DNA of 64,000 nucleotides from Trochalopteron elliotii (lineage: Eukaryota; Chordata; Aves; Passeriformes; Leiothrichidae), in NCBI GenBank assembly GCA_024734555.1, contig JANPWX010000215.1, forward strand, positions 4,035,691 through 4,099,690, written 5' to 3'. The notes below the pieces were generated by a model, which was not told the origin of the DNA, made no database searches, and saw nothing but the letters and a program-made list of their open reading frames with translations. How positions within the stretch are numbered: the first letter of the stretch is position 1; every line of letters begins with the position of its first letter. Both the position numbers and the translations under genes were made by a program. This document shows, in pieces, positions 12,601 through 26,900 of this stretch.

Positions 12601-15600
12601 CTAATTATCTGTAATTGTTTCAACCTAAACATATTGTCAGAGTGTACTGTTCTCCAAGTCTGATACACTGATGTCAGAGGAGAACAATGAAATGAAGTAG
12701 CAGCACAAGGCCAGCTGTTTATATACCATCTCATGCTAAACATCTTCACATGAGAAATTTAAAATCTGTATTTAAAGTGCAGAATTCAAAAGCTTCTATA
12801 TTGCCCTAAGAAACTCAGTTAACAAATCAAGCATTATTAGAGAGCACCTATGAAAAACGTCCTGTATCAGGCACAGCATCGGCAGACAGTCAAGGGCAGG
12901 GATTGTTCCTGCTCTGCACTGGGGCAGCCTCACCTCCAGTGCTGGGGGCACTGTTAGGGCACCTCAATATACAAAAGACACTAAACTATTAAAGAGTGTC
13001 CAAAGGAGGGCAACAAAGATGCTGAAGGGCCTTGAGGGGAAGACATACTAGGAGCAGCTGAGGTCACTTGGTCTGTTCAGCCTGGAGGAGACTGAAGGAG
13101 TCACACATTCCTTACATGAGGAAGCAGAGGGCCAGACACTGATCTCTTCTCTTTGCTGATCAGTGACAGGACCCGAGGGAATGGACCTGATCAGTGACAG
13201 GACCTGAAGATGTATCAGTGGAGGTTTAGGTTGGATATTAGGAAGCAGTTCTTCATCCAGAGGGAAGGAGCAGGCTCCCCAAGGAAGCGATCCAGCACCA
13301 AGCCTGGTAGAGCTCAAGAAACATTTGGACAATGCTCTCACAGGTGGTGGGACTATTGGGGATGTCCTCTGCAAGGCCAGGAGTTGGACTCAGTGATCCT
13401 TATGGTCCCTTCCAACTCAGGACATTCTATGATTCTACAAAAAATTACAGAATATTTGTAAAGAAAATTCTTACTGACCCAGGTATACAACCATTCTCCT
13501 AAGTCTTCTGTATGTAATTCAGTGTACATCTAGATTCAATTTACAATACAAAAATCTGTTTAAAACTCTTACTCTTTCTAAAGCCCCTTTATTATTGAAA
13601 GTCTTTCTAAAATAAGTTTGACAGTGTACAGTTAACTGAACTTGACATGCACACATAGATTTGTGAAACAATAGACATAGTTTAAGTTTCAGACCACAGA
13701 TTTGAAATGATCGAAGCAGCTGGGAATATTGGCACAAAACATATCCACAAAAGAAAGAAAATATAATAGTTTAGCTCTTTAAATGACACAGAAGGAAATA
13801 CGTTACTAAAAAATGCTTTTGTAGTGTTGAATATTCAAAGGCATTCTAATAGGTAGTTTTGGGGGCTCTGTTTTGTGGGTGAGTTTTTTCATTTGTTCTC
13901 CAAGAGTGGATGTTTGAATAAAGTGCTATGAGAGGAATGAGATACAAATTTTAGCATTACACAAAGTCTTCTTCCTCTTCCCCCCAAATTAGTTTGAAAA
14001 CATTTTGAAAAATACTACTACTTCCTAAAATGCAAGGTATATTGTTGTTCCTTGTATGTAAACACAGAATGAGAAGTTAGAGAAAAGAGCAGCTATGCAA
14101 CCTGTGTCTCCCTGGTATTTACTAATAGTCCATATGCTTACTTGCTTCCAATACAATACTTTGAACATTAATTTACTGTATCTTTATATGGGAACTGGTG
14201 ACCATACAACAGAACCAGCACAGATTAAAAAAAGCCCAATACAGCCCTGTTATTTTCTTATCTTTTCATCATTTCTTAGTTTATAATGACACAAAAAAAA
14301 TATTCTTTTACACACTGACTGAAAGAAATTTTTCAGATATGCTCCTCTACACAGGTATCTTTTAACCTGTGTAGAATCAGCATTTACACTTCTTTAACCC
14401 TTGAGTGTGTAATCTTTAGCACTTTTTCCACTGTCAGCAGCATCTCCATTTTATTCTCCCATGTGAATCCATTCAGTAACATTATCAGAACACTTGCAGT
14501 TAAAATGCATAACTAATCAACAATAGCAGAGCTTTAGAATTTTTCCAGATCCTGGCAAATCAAGTTTCCACTGCTGAAGTGCCAGAGTACATAATGAAGA
14601 TTCACCATCAGAAACATTTTACTGAGTAAAGAAAAGAAGAGGACACAAGCTCTCACTGAACCTGAATTGGCCTATTTTTATCATATTTTATAGACATTTT
14701 TTTTCGCCATGCTCATTACCACTGAAACCAAAAAAATGCTGAATCCAACAGTGGATTTGCAACAAGCACTCAGCTTACATCAGGACGCCACAGTTAAATG
14801 AGAGACAGCAGAAGCAGCAAACAGAAGAAGGAAACGTGAATGAGGAAACACCGAGATCAATGTAAAACCAGATTATCTCATCTCTGAAACTATTTTTACT
14901 GCAGTTAATTATTAAGACTGTTGTGACATACATCCAGATGCAGTAGCAGTGAAGAGAACAAAGATACAGCAATTTACTCCCTAACAGAATTAAGCAAGCC
15001 TGTTTTTATACAGACCTGTATCTATATCCCAACATCCTTCAATGCAGTAACTGCAAAAGCCTTTTCCATACATGCCATGATTTCCTGGCAATCTACTATT
15101 AGACCCCTGAACACTTCCTGATTGCTCATTGGAATATTTTGGCACTCATGCTGCTTCCAAGTACACTAAATACCTACATTTTAGTTATAACATGAAGAAA
15201 TAAGAAAATGGTAATATTCTATGTGACAAGAGTAGCAGTCAAAACACTGTGTTAGGACTGATTGTTTACACTTTTTAAATTATCTTGCAAATTGGAAAAA
15301 TACTTGGGAAAGAGTTCTTTGGACAAGACAAAGACAAGAAAAATCTTGTTCTAATGTAGAAAATACCAATTATTTAGGTTATTCTAAGAAAATTTGAAGA
15401 AGTAATTGTTCACATTCTTCCAAAAAAAGATTTCTAAATACATCACGTTACAAAAGTAAGAAACCAACAGATACTTTAATCAAGGTTGGAAGCAGAAGTG
15501 AGCCAAATTCAGGCCAAACTAGAAAGCATTTTTAAATTTTAATTTTTTTTAACAGATAAGATTATTCACTCTAAGAATTTACTTCAGAAAAATCACCTCT

Positions 15601-18600
15601 TGAATTATGCAAGATCATAAATGATCCTTTTCCTTGTCTTTCAATACACCAAACTGTCAATAACAAGTGATTAAAACCTACAGCTTCACTACTTTGTCTT
15701 CTTTGTTACTATCTCAGAACAAGCAACAGATGATAATTTAGGTGGGTGGTCTCCCATTTGCTGGATCCCAGGATCCTCACAGTACTCAGCATTTTCTGAG
15801 CCTGTGTCAAACAGGTGATTCTTATGGATACAGGACACTTACCAGGTAAATCCAGTAACACAACAGTATTCTCATAATCCAATCTAACTTCCAACTTGAA
15901 TATTTGCATTGTGTCTCCTAAACTTATAACTTCCAAATTACATCTGAAGACAAAATGCCTTTTCACTGCCACAGAGATGCCAAATTTCACCCATGGAGTG
16001 GAAGCTTTGCACCACTGCCACAAACAGTCCCAAGAGCTAATATGTGAATTTGCAAAGTTCTTTGAGATCCTACAGGATGAAGAGTGACATAAAATGGAGG
16101 TAATTATCCCATTAGCAGAAATCCTTTTTTTTTCTCTTGTGCAAGGCATTAGAATCTCTCCAAACATTCTTGTGGCAGAATTTAATTAGAGCAAGGTGAG
16201 GATTCAGACAATATCCTGGCTCTAACCATTGCGCCGAAGAACTAATCAAGTACAGAGCTATCTAAACTAGCACAGTTTTCTCCAGACCACCAATCTAGCT
16301 TCACTTTTTGAATAAAAGAAAGCATTACTGACAAAATTTCTTTTATCATATTTACCCTGAAAAGTGTTCTTCAGAATTGGGTAGGCTTTAAGCATAGGAA
16401 AAATTATTTATTCCTCCATGCTCCTCATGGCAAAGTTTTCAGGGTAAAAAGATGCCAGATGAAATAACAGATCTCTTTGGAAAATATCTCAGAGCTACAA
16501 CCTGCTGACTATACAAATTAGGATATTCATTTAGGTGAGGTTGACAACCCTGTAGTTAAACAACAGTCTGTATGGATCAGCCTGACAATGAACGGAGAAA
16601 GGCAGAACCTCTGAAAAACTGCATTATTAAAAAGTTAGAGCCATAGCAATTTTGCAACAAAACAAGAAAAAAATTACCAGCTTTCAGCATGCAATAAATG
16701 GAACAGAACTCAGGTTCTATTGAAATTCCAAATAAATATTTTTTTAAATGTGACTGAAGTCATAAAATCAAAGCTGAAATGGACCACAACAATGAAAGAG
16801 TGCTGTTAATAATGTGAAATTTCTCTTGTAAGAAAGAATGAATTTTCTTTTAACATTTAGGAGTACACTGATTTCCCTGTCAAACCATCATATCTAAAAT
16901 CCTAATGACCTATGAACAAATCAGAAAGGCTTCCTTTTGTAGATTATTTCATATGCTTAGATTGTACATTGAAAAAGTCACAGATATTTGCCATCTTCAT
17001 ACAAATAGTTCACAGATAATTAAAATTAGGGCTAGGAATTTGAAAAACCTATTCAGCTAAGTATCCAGCTTACTTCGACTAACCAAGTAGGTAATTACAG
17101 TTTTAGTGTAATTACCTGTTATACAGGCAGATGGAAGAATGTTGCCTTTAGGACTCCACACAAAGAAGAACATTGGTTTGTAGTACTGTCTTCATACAAA
17201 TCATACTAAAAGATTACTATTAGTCTAGCCAGCTCTTGTCTAATTCACAAATCACTTCTTGATTCAGTATTTCAGAATGCCTTTAATGAGAAGGAAGGAA
17301 ACCTATAGATACAAACTGGAATGCAGATTTAAGACAAATACAATAATGATGTTACATGACATACACTTATAAGACCTGAACATAGAACTATAAACTACAA
17401 TAGTAAAGTGAGTGACCAGAGCCTGGGGATGTGGAAAAGGAAATGGACCTACACACACACACAGAGCATACAGAAAATGCAAAATCCATTTGAGTAAGAA
17501 GGAGGTTAAATGATCATCCTTACAACACAATATACTTAATAAAAGATTCCTGATGCTTTTCTTAAGAAGACAAAGGTCAAGAAACAATCCAGTATAATTA
17601 AAGCTACAATGTATATATTTTATGCACTATTTGTCATATGTTTAAAACAATGGTGATCTCTTTTTCAGTGCTTTTAGACTACAAAAATGAACAGCTCTGA
17701 CCCATATCACAAATTCATGATGGAATAGAATCAAACAAAAAAATTGTCCCCAAGTGAATGCTTACAGGAGATAAAATACTAAGTTGGTCAACCCTGGTGA
17801 CAACTTACATGCCTTGATATACACAAAGTTTCATGTTTGGTGAATGTTAAAAATAAAGGTTGAGGTGCCTTGAAGATTCAGGTATCTTTAGTCTTGGCAA
17901 GAGGATGAGCAGTGTTTTTTTTCAGGATTCCAGCACTGGAATTAAATGCCCAAATTTTGTCTCACTTATATCTTGACCCTTCAGTCCTTTCTCTGAATCT
18001 GACCCTTTCTCCCAAAGTTGCCAAGGTCTTAGTCAACAATTTGTCTACTACTGTTCATCTAATCGCTTGTTGCTCCTGGCAATAATAATTTGACAGACAT
18101 TGATGTTTTTAACAAAGAATGAAGCCACAGGAAAATCCCCAAATCAGTCTAGACATTTTGCCTCGAAGGACTTTGCCTAACCTATGCCAAAATATTGCTA
18201 AACTCCTACAGCTGACTCCACTTCCCTGCTAAAGAGGATACTAAAATGCTTTGCACATGTTTGAAAAAGAATCCCAGTAATGTTGTGCCCTTTCAAAAAG
18301 TACTTTAGAAGTTTACAAAATCCACATGGAATACACTCCCTATTATTTACATACAGAAAAGACAATACTTAGAACAAATACTTTTATAATGGCCCTAACA
18401 ATAGCCAACTTCCTTTCTTACTCTGGCAAAATCTTCCCTGAACATTTCCAGGGGTTTGTTAGAGGAGAACCATTTTAGGATTTCCTTTTCTTCTACTAAT
18501 GACCAGGTTGGACAGTTTGCAGACTATCTCTTCTCCCCATCTCCGCCCAATCTGTGGACATTTTTCAGTGATTTTTTGGGGGAGTGGAAGAACATCTGCC

Positions 18601-21600
18601 TCCCAGAATTCAGCATCAAAGTATGTGCATGATTCTCTATTGTTTTGTGTCTTGTCATTACTGTTTATATATAGCCATTCCCTCCTATGCAAGCAGATGC
18701 TGTAACGGCCCTTAAGTAAATGTAATTGCTTAATATTCAAAGACTGGTTAACATTCCTATGAACAGATACACTAATTTAGTGTAGTCCCAAAAAGTACTA
18801 ATCTCTACACATTTTCCACCACAGATTAGACAGAATCCTAAAATCAGACTGATCTGTGTGGATATCTGTAAGGAGGTTACAGACATGAATCAGAGAAATG
18901 TCTCTAAACATGCTGAAGCTCGTTTTCCTTCAATGAGTATTCCTGCTTCCTGTTGCCTTTTTTTTTTTAACTTCAGCTTCATTGTTCTGATTAGCTAAAT
19001 ATAAACTCCCATACTCTGCAAAAGGTCTACTATCAACAGATGATTAAACTGACTATATATGTAATACAAACACCCCACCCTCCCCAAAAGTGTGTAGTTC
19101 TTGCAGTAAATTTCCACAGGTACAGCAGATCTTGAGGAAAATTGTAAGATAATGTATAAATAGTCAGCAGGAAAAAGGTGTATCTTTTTTGTTTTTAATA
19201 ACATTCTTAAAAAGCTATCCTTCAATTTTGAATTAGTGATCAGACTGCCATACCACACACATATGAAGGACTTCTGCATAATATCATTCTAACATGTCCT
19301 GCTCTTTATTCAGTTGTTTGTAGCTATTCCCTCTCACAGGGTTCTCAGCGTCCCTGGACTGGTGGCATTGGTGAGCAACTCTCTGGTATTCCTTACATTC
19401 ATGCTGACAACTCCTTAACCATTGTATCATCTTACCAGGGTTATTTATTTGCATATCTGACACAGAAGCAGGTCAGAATCTTCTACCTACCACTCCTCTT
19501 CTGCTTCCATTTTTGGTTGTTTCTCTTCCAGATCATGAAAGGGCAAAGCGTTCTAAATGTTTCTGCTACCTTTCTTGCTTTAGCAGATACATTTCAAGTG
19601 TTCAATGCTTTGAGTATTTCAGCCTTTATATATTGTGGTTGTGTTGATTTGTACAGAACACATGACATGACACAACAAGATGCTTTGTGTTAAAGACAAA
19701 AAAACCTTTGAGATCTTTGTGCATTTCACAATATGTCAAAAACAAGTATTACAGAAATCAGTCTCAGCCTACTCTGATTAAAGGAAAATAGTAGTCTACC
19801 TGACTTCCTGATACTCTAATTCTTTTAAAAGGTACTGCTTCAGGGAACATTTGACTTCTGGTAAGTGAAGTCCTTCCCCCATCTCCTCCCAGGCTTGCAG
19901 TATCATACTTCACATTTGTTCCTATTTAAATTAAGAAGTGGAACAGAAACATGAAACTACCTTAAGCAAAAATGAACAAGTCTGGTCTAAGGAATCTATT
20001 CCTTACTTGCTATCTGTGGAAGGGGTGGATTTTCAATTAAACTTTCTTAATTTTCCTTGGGATTAATAAAAATAGAAAAGAAACACATATTTTTAAAGAC
20101 CAGGAATTTTTTATTAACATAACAAAATAAAAATAATTTTTAAAAAATTCAGTTGGCTGATTTTGTCCCAGGTAGTTCAGAATTGAAGTAAATAATGGAT
20201 TCTGCCATTTTTAACAACTTTTCCAGAGGTTTTACTAGAGATTTGCTCTTTTGATTTTAAAGTTTTTAATTTGTCCATTTACTGTGGTTCATTACATTGT
20301 GCAGGAAATGAGAACTCACAAATTAGGACATACCAGAACTAAGAGTAGTGATGCAACATCACATTTATCCCCTTAACAAATCTATATGTCCTTTTACCTA
20401 AAATCCCAAGGAAAAACCCTGGATAACATAAAGCCTCCCACCTGCAAGATCCACACACACTGTAAATACAGTTCTTTCTCCCCTTGCAGTTGTTTGCATT
20501 GGTCACTTGTCCACCCTGAGCTAGATAGACATCATACAAAAAAGAAGTTGTAAACTTTCAATAAAAAGTTGTAACTTTTATAAATTTCAGAAATGTTAGA
20601 AATTGTGTAAATTTGAAAGTTAATAGTTATGAAGTCAGAAGTCTTGACATCATAACAGTTAAATCAGAAAGTAACATATATCCGAACGAAGATATGTTTG
20701 GAATATGTGTTTTAGGCAACAGGGAAGATGTAAGACTGAAAATAAAATTAAATGCATCACAATGAAATGCAGGTGAACAACCTGACTGAATTCCTCAAAT
20801 TCTGTCCTGATTTTTGGTGCCAAATGTAAAGGGGATTCCCTGTAGTACACATATATTTTAAGATACTACTGTCAATCAATCTTTGGTATTTGTGCATAAA
20901 ATTAATTAGGAGGAGTTTCAGTGGAGCACGTATTTTCGAATCATTACTATCTTTTTTTTATTTGAGCAAGAAATGGAAAACGTTTTCTAAGGAAATTACT
21001 TAATTCGGTAAAGATCATACAAATATATTTTTTCATATTTTAATAGTGTTAATACCTTATTCCATTGTAATTCTAGAAAAAATTAAAACAGCAATAAAAG
21101 GAGAAGGACCTTTAGTCTGCTCTGCCCAGATTGCTACCAGACAAGAAGAGACAAAAAAGACTGCAGATAGCAAACCTGTAAGGGTCAGATAACTGACCTT
21201 TAACTGAATTTCACAACTTTGTGGTCAATATATTCAGAGATCTCACATTCACAAACATATCCTGAAGTAAACAGTCTAAACTGATCTACTCACATCAGAT
21301 GGTGCGTTTACATAGAGATGGAGTTTAACAGCAGTATTCCACATTACCTGCAATGTAACTGAAAAGCCTGGGTTACTTGAAGCACTAATTCAAATGGACA
21401 GTTTCTTTCCAAGGAATGCATGTTTGACTGCTGTTTTCCCCCACACTGTTGTTGCATAAAGGTCACAACTGTGTAAAATTCACAGGCATGGGATCATGAT
21501 CCCAGGCAGAGTCAGCCAAAACGAATTCCATTCCCAGCTTTGTGAATGACTTGCAACACAAGTAACAAAATTATTTTCTCTTCTTTGTTCAACTGTACAA

Positions 21601-23528
21601 TGATTCTTACCTTCACCACGCTGTGGGATTGATTATGGATATGTTAATATACAGGAAGCATCATAAGCTGCATCCATTCCTACAAAAATCTGTCCTACAG
21701 TAGCTTGACTAGGTTTTCCAGGACAACGATTATCTCTCTTTTTTTATTTGTTTGTACAGTTCCCAGAACAATAGGTTCTTAATCCTTGACTTGGACAGCT
21801 AGACACCATTGAAACATAATTAGGAAACAATATGAGTTGAGAGATTTTAGCAAAGTGTTATACTTCCCAAGGGTCCAGGCACAGAGCATTAAAATGACCA
21901 GAATTTAGCCAAAGCAAAGGAAACTAGGGACAAGAAACCATAGCCTTGGTTGCTTCTAACAACTTTGGTGGCTTGTTCTTGAAAGAGCAGAGATACAAAA
22001 AAGAAGACTGATGGAATGCATATGTGGGAAAAAAAACTCTATTCAGAGGAGCATAGGAACTGTAAATATAGTTGTCTTTTGAGTGAGGCATTTAAGGCAA
22101 GAGCTTTTCATGTATTTCCCAGCTCTGCCATATTTGCAAATTATAAGCAAAAACAGTAGAAAAACTACTGCGTTGTTTGAGGGATGAGGGGGAAGGTGTT
22201 TGCAAGAAACAGCACATAAACATGCAATTTGCCAAAAGAGACACACGTGAAAAAGGGCTGTATAACCAACAGTAGCAGTTGTCTCTTGAGATGTATTCTT
22301 ATGCACATAGAGGCTGCATTTCTTGAGAGTATACCCACTACATTCAAGGTAGAATCTCAGAAGTACCAGCTGTGTGTCATACACTAACAACCCTCTGCTT
22401 CCTATCAGAAGCAAAAAGGTTGAAGCCAGTCCAACCACTTGGGTAGTCCTTCATTTTGGATAGTCCTTCATCTTCAGCATCTAATATCTTCAAGTATCAA
22501 GCATAAAGGGTATGACATGGAATTTGTGCCAACATTTCTAAGGAAAACAATTACTGAATAATTAAATAACAGCTTCTTCATTGCCTCTCCTCACATTTTT
22601 CTGTTCTTAGTGACTTCTAAACTTTGTACTCCCTGAAAGTGAGTATCAGAAACTTGGGCTAGTTTAGAACTGAAAGACTGATGGGGAAGCATGACTCTCA
22701 GCATTAACATGAAAAATAATTCCTTCCAAGTGACAAATGAAGAAATGCTCTGCTTCCAGTCAGTCTGTAAGATACCTGGAGGACAGGCAATTTCCACAGG
22801 GTGATGAATGAAAAGGAAGTAGAATGTTAGGGCTGGAATGTTTCCAGTAAACTGTGAATGCAGGGTGGGGCAAATGAAAGCAGTCTTCAGGGCAAATTAA
22901 GGCAAAAGAGTCAGGGTTTAATACATTACCCACAACTTTAATTTTCCTGAATAAAGTTAATTTCAAAGTAATATATTAGGAAAAAATGAAAAATTACAAG
23001 AGAGACAAGTAAACATTATTATCAGCCACTAATCAAAGAATATATAATACACATACAACAAGAAACAAAATAAACATTTATGTAGGTGTAGCAACTTATC
23101 TCAGTATTTTAGAACAGCCTGTATCCCACTAAATTACTATAAAATCTCATTATTACACTGTGCATTCAAAACGCTTTGATATTCTCAGTCAACAACACAT
23201 ACTTTATATTCATCTAACTTTAAACATATAAACCCACTCATTTAAGTAATTTATTCAATGCACAATAAAAATTAAAGCAAATTTGTCTTTCCAGCCCTTT
23301 AGACCATCACCCTCTCTTGTATTTGAAAGTTAACTAACCAAAAATTTGAATAAATTAGAATGATAAGGCTTTTATAAAAGACTCAGAAGTAATATACATA
23401 CAGTTTGATGTGATCTGAAAGAGGTGCTGAAGCTCTCTGTTCTTGAAAGATGAGAAATAAAGTCACCTTTTTTTTCTTTTTAACTAAAGCAAATGGAAAA
23501 AAGGTCTTAGAAAGTCTTAATATCTTAC
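9616..23528 (-). other. CRPPA: CRPPA intron 3
   Basis: About 13.9 kb of non-coding DNA. It holds a CR1 fragment (12885-13437), a possible ancient repeat near 15890-16110, and a short (AC)n near 17452. The longest reading frame (15709-16167, minus, 152 codons) has no recognisable domain and is treated as chance. I see nothing else. Confidence 0.85.
12885..13437 (+). repeat. CR1 LINE fragment with 3' octamer tail (plus strand)
   Basis: Sense CR1 3' end: TTCCTGCTCTGCACTGGGGC near 12906, GTCCAAAGGAGGGCAACAAAG near 12998, GTTCAGCCTGGAGGAGACTG near 13075, GGAGGTTTAGGTTGGATATT near 13219, and the terminal GGTCCCTTCCAACTC then ATTCTATGATTCTA, the CR1 3' octamer repeat. A 31-bp tandem duplication (13157 and 13188) breaks the copy. 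It is antisense to CRPPA in intron 3. Confidence 0.92.
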
Positions 23529-23678
23529 CTGTTGGTATGCTTCATAGATTATATCAAACAAGAAAGCCTGAGGCATTTCACTGGCTCTGTACCTGGCACG
23601 TTCCAGTGAGTGGTCCAAGCAGCCATCAGCAGCAGAGGCAATAACAGTAGAAACTAAAGGACGGATTGCTCCTGCTGC
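23529..23678 (-). CDS. CRPPA: CRPPA exon 3
   Basis: This 150-nt, phase 0-0 exon codes 50 residues starting [12 protein letters not shown] and ending IIYEAYQQ. The acceptor is TTGTTCCACAG|GCAGCA and the donor is CAACAG|GTAAGA, a near-consensus site. The peptide contains [12 protein letters not shown], equivalent to the TPQ-F motif of IspD proteins that lies over the active site. It continues exon 2 exactly: KEHG from exon 2 followed by AAGAIRPL matches the vertebrate protein as I recall it. Because it is symmetric, skipping it would keep the reading frame but remove active-site residues. Confidence 0.96.
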
Positions 23679-23887
23679 CTGTGGAACAAAACACAATGAG
23701 AGACCTAAATGTTACCAATATTAATTTATATCACAAAGCTTTAGTCCAAAAAGCTTGAAAATTATTTTCTTCCTTCTTTATCTTTTCTATTTCTCATAAT
23801 CTATAAATCATACTACTTTGCATGAGACTTTTGAGATTAATGTAGCAATGGAAGATTGTATAAGAATGCTTCAAGAGACAATTTACC

Positions 23888-23903
23888 AAAAAAAAAAAAA
23901 AAA
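23888..23903. repeat. A16 homopolymer
   Basis: A run of 16 adenines in CRPPA intron 2, about 200 bp upstream (gene direction) of exon 3. Confidence 0.9.
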
Positions 23904-26900
23904 GAAATCTTAAGTCCTTCATAAACATCTACTGCAAATACATGTACAGAGATGGTCATTCTTCAGACTTTCTTCTCTATACATAGTAGGCAGTTTCTGA
24001 CAGGACAGTTCTAGGCCTACTCAGATAGCAAACAGCAGCACACACACCTGGGAAGTCTTGACAATCCACAGCACCTATTGCTTTCACAGATTTCAACTTG
24101 ATCTAAACAGATCTAAACTGATCAGAACTAAGCTACAAGAAAAGTTTCAGAAAACTGAGCTTGTTTCTCTGTGTTCAATTCACCCTGTGAAATACCAAGT
24201 AACCACACCTACCAGTGAAATCAGAGGGAACACAGCATATACATCTGAAAGTACTCAATATCCAGCAGCACTGTGCTGCAGAACAGATATTTAAATGTTT
24301 GTATTTCAGTTTTAGTTTTGCTTAGGTTTGAAACTAATTAAACATACACCTTTGATATTTTCATCAGTATATAGTATTAAAGATCAGTGGCATCTCTGAA
24401 ACAGAGCTCTCCTACATGGCTTTAGGCATTTTGATACCAGAGAGTTACTCACACTTCATCAGTAACTTATGCTCATGTTCTTTGGATGTAGCTTAAACCA
24501 ATTGGGATGAGAGTGGTCCATACAATAAAGAATAAAAGAATGCAATGGCAGAACACTGTTTACCAAGTCACAGGGCAAAAAGCATGCTCACCATCAATGC
24601 TAACCACTGAGAACAGCATCGTCACGGTGTACTGCTTATTATCAACTTTTAAGAACATTAAAAAAGAATAATTTATGTTGTTTCAAAATATGTGGAATTA
24701 TCCAACATTTTAAAACAGTATACCTAGAAAATCATTCCCAGTGGTGAATTCTGACTTTTTACTGCAGCCACATATTTTCTGAGGTTTAGTGAATTTTGAC
24801 ACAGAAAAAAATAGGTCCCTTATCACATACGAGCAATTTTACTTATCTCTGTTGGCAAATCCTGCCCTAATACATGAGTTCTGTCCACTCTCAGAATCTG
24901 ATTTCTGACCTCGGATAATCACAAAATGGCACAAAAAGACAAAAAAGGTTTTGCCCTCTCAGAAGACAAAGAACAAGTTCTCTTCCCTCCCCGTTTTATA
25001 CTATTAAACAATAAAACAAAGGTGAACGCAGTCAACGTGTTGAGTACTTTATGAGCTCTAAACTACAATTTCTCGGTTCCTTTTTTTACAGAATGAATAG
25101 AGAAATGTGAACCAATTTCTCATGCCCAAAGAGTTCTGATATGTTCCCTTCCTTCACCAGGGCAGGGTGAAGGAAGAGAAAAAATTCAAAAGATACATGT
25201 GAGAAAAGAAATATCTGAACTACTTTCCCAAAATCTGAAAAGCACTTTTTCTTTCTAATACATGGAAAGAGATACCTACACAAAAACTACATGGAGCAAA
25301 ATACTATTATCCAAAGGCAAAATGTGGTACAGAAAGATCAGTAAAAGTTATGCAATCACGTAAGAACTTTATGTAAAGAACCTCAAGAAGTCATTTAGGC
25401 TACCTTTCTGTCCTAGGCAGGATCAATTTTATTTCTGTAATAGAAAAAAACAAACTGAGAAAACTAAACACCACTATAATTTTAGTAATATGTTCATGTA
25501 TTAAATGAAGTGTAAATTTAACAGATGTACTTAGAGCAAAAGCTGTGCATAGCAGAAGTAGAGAGACTAAATTATCTGCAACTTGTCCCCTCTCCATTTC
25601 CTATGATTCAAGGACATGGGTTATTTCATCTATATCCCAGCTGCTGGGCATTTGGACTATGTAATTTTGCTCTGCTGTCATATTTTAATTGATCACACAC
25701 ATACAAAATTATAAAATTAGAAGGTCATGGGAAAAGAGAGAGAGCAGCATGCTACCCACAGTTTTTCTGTAATTAGCTATATATTTGATTTTTTTTTTTT
25801 CTGGAACAGTTACCATTCCAGAAAGCCATTTATCAAAAGAGAGTTCCTTAGGCTGATCCAATATTTTATTACAGTTTTTAACAATCCTGTCATGTTACAT
25901 TTTCAGCATAAAACAGGCTGGAAGAATACAATGTGACTTGCGTAACCAAATCTCACAAGCGAAACATGCACTCTGAGGAACAAAAAAACTAAACTGCAAT
26001 TCTAAATAAAATTGAATACTCAGAATTATGTTTTTAAAAGAACTCTGAAACACATTGTTTTCTTGCCATCTGGTTTATTGCACAATAAAAATTATGAATA
26101 TCTGTATTGGTATCTTTGTGACAATACTGAACCACAACTCCCGCTCTGCTGAGGCCTAGCTCTTCCAAACAATTCAGAAAGACCTAATTTCTACTAAATC
26201 CAAATGCAACATTTTTTTTAAACTCTGCAATTAACTTCTCAAGTAATTGAAAGCTTCATGGCACTTAACATTTAACAAGTGCATTTTTCAAACAACTACA
26301 GTTTTCATTTACAATACCCCATAACTGAGTTCAGCGTGGCAGGCTGAGTTTTTCCCCTCTCTTTCTGCCACTTCAGTAAGAAATCACAAGTCAGGCACAG
26401 TAAGATTTTTTTCTGCAGCAGGTCCACTCAAACTATACCTGACACTGAATGAAAACATGAAATGTAATACAAAGAATAAGATTCATGGCTGACTTCTGAT
26501 AATACAAAGGAGAGAAATTCTGTGTATGCAGAAACAGGATAATAAGCAGTCATTTGATTTCAAAAGAAAGCCCCAGGTTTTACTCCAGAAAAGACAGCTC
26601 AGTCTGTGACTGAAAGCAGAATGGAGAGCTCTGGTACTTAGTAAAACCAAGAAGTTTCAACTGCTCAGAAAACCTTCCTATGATAAAGAGCTGCAGTCCA
26701 AAAGCCCCAAAAGCTGAGCTTGAGCATGCTTGCCAAGGTGCAGCACTGAGTCAATACCTTAAAATCCTGAGACAAGATACAGAAACTGACTGTCTATTTT
26801 GCTCACTACTAGCTCACTTTCCACAGACTTTCTCTGTCTGACAAACGCACACGGGCTCTCTCAACCAGATGATGTGACCCAACACAGGGCTGCATTTACC

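Noticed and set aside
15709..16167. 152-codon minus-strand reading frame in intron 3
   Set aside because: No domain or family resemblance and no supported splice structure. It overlaps a probable ancient repeat.
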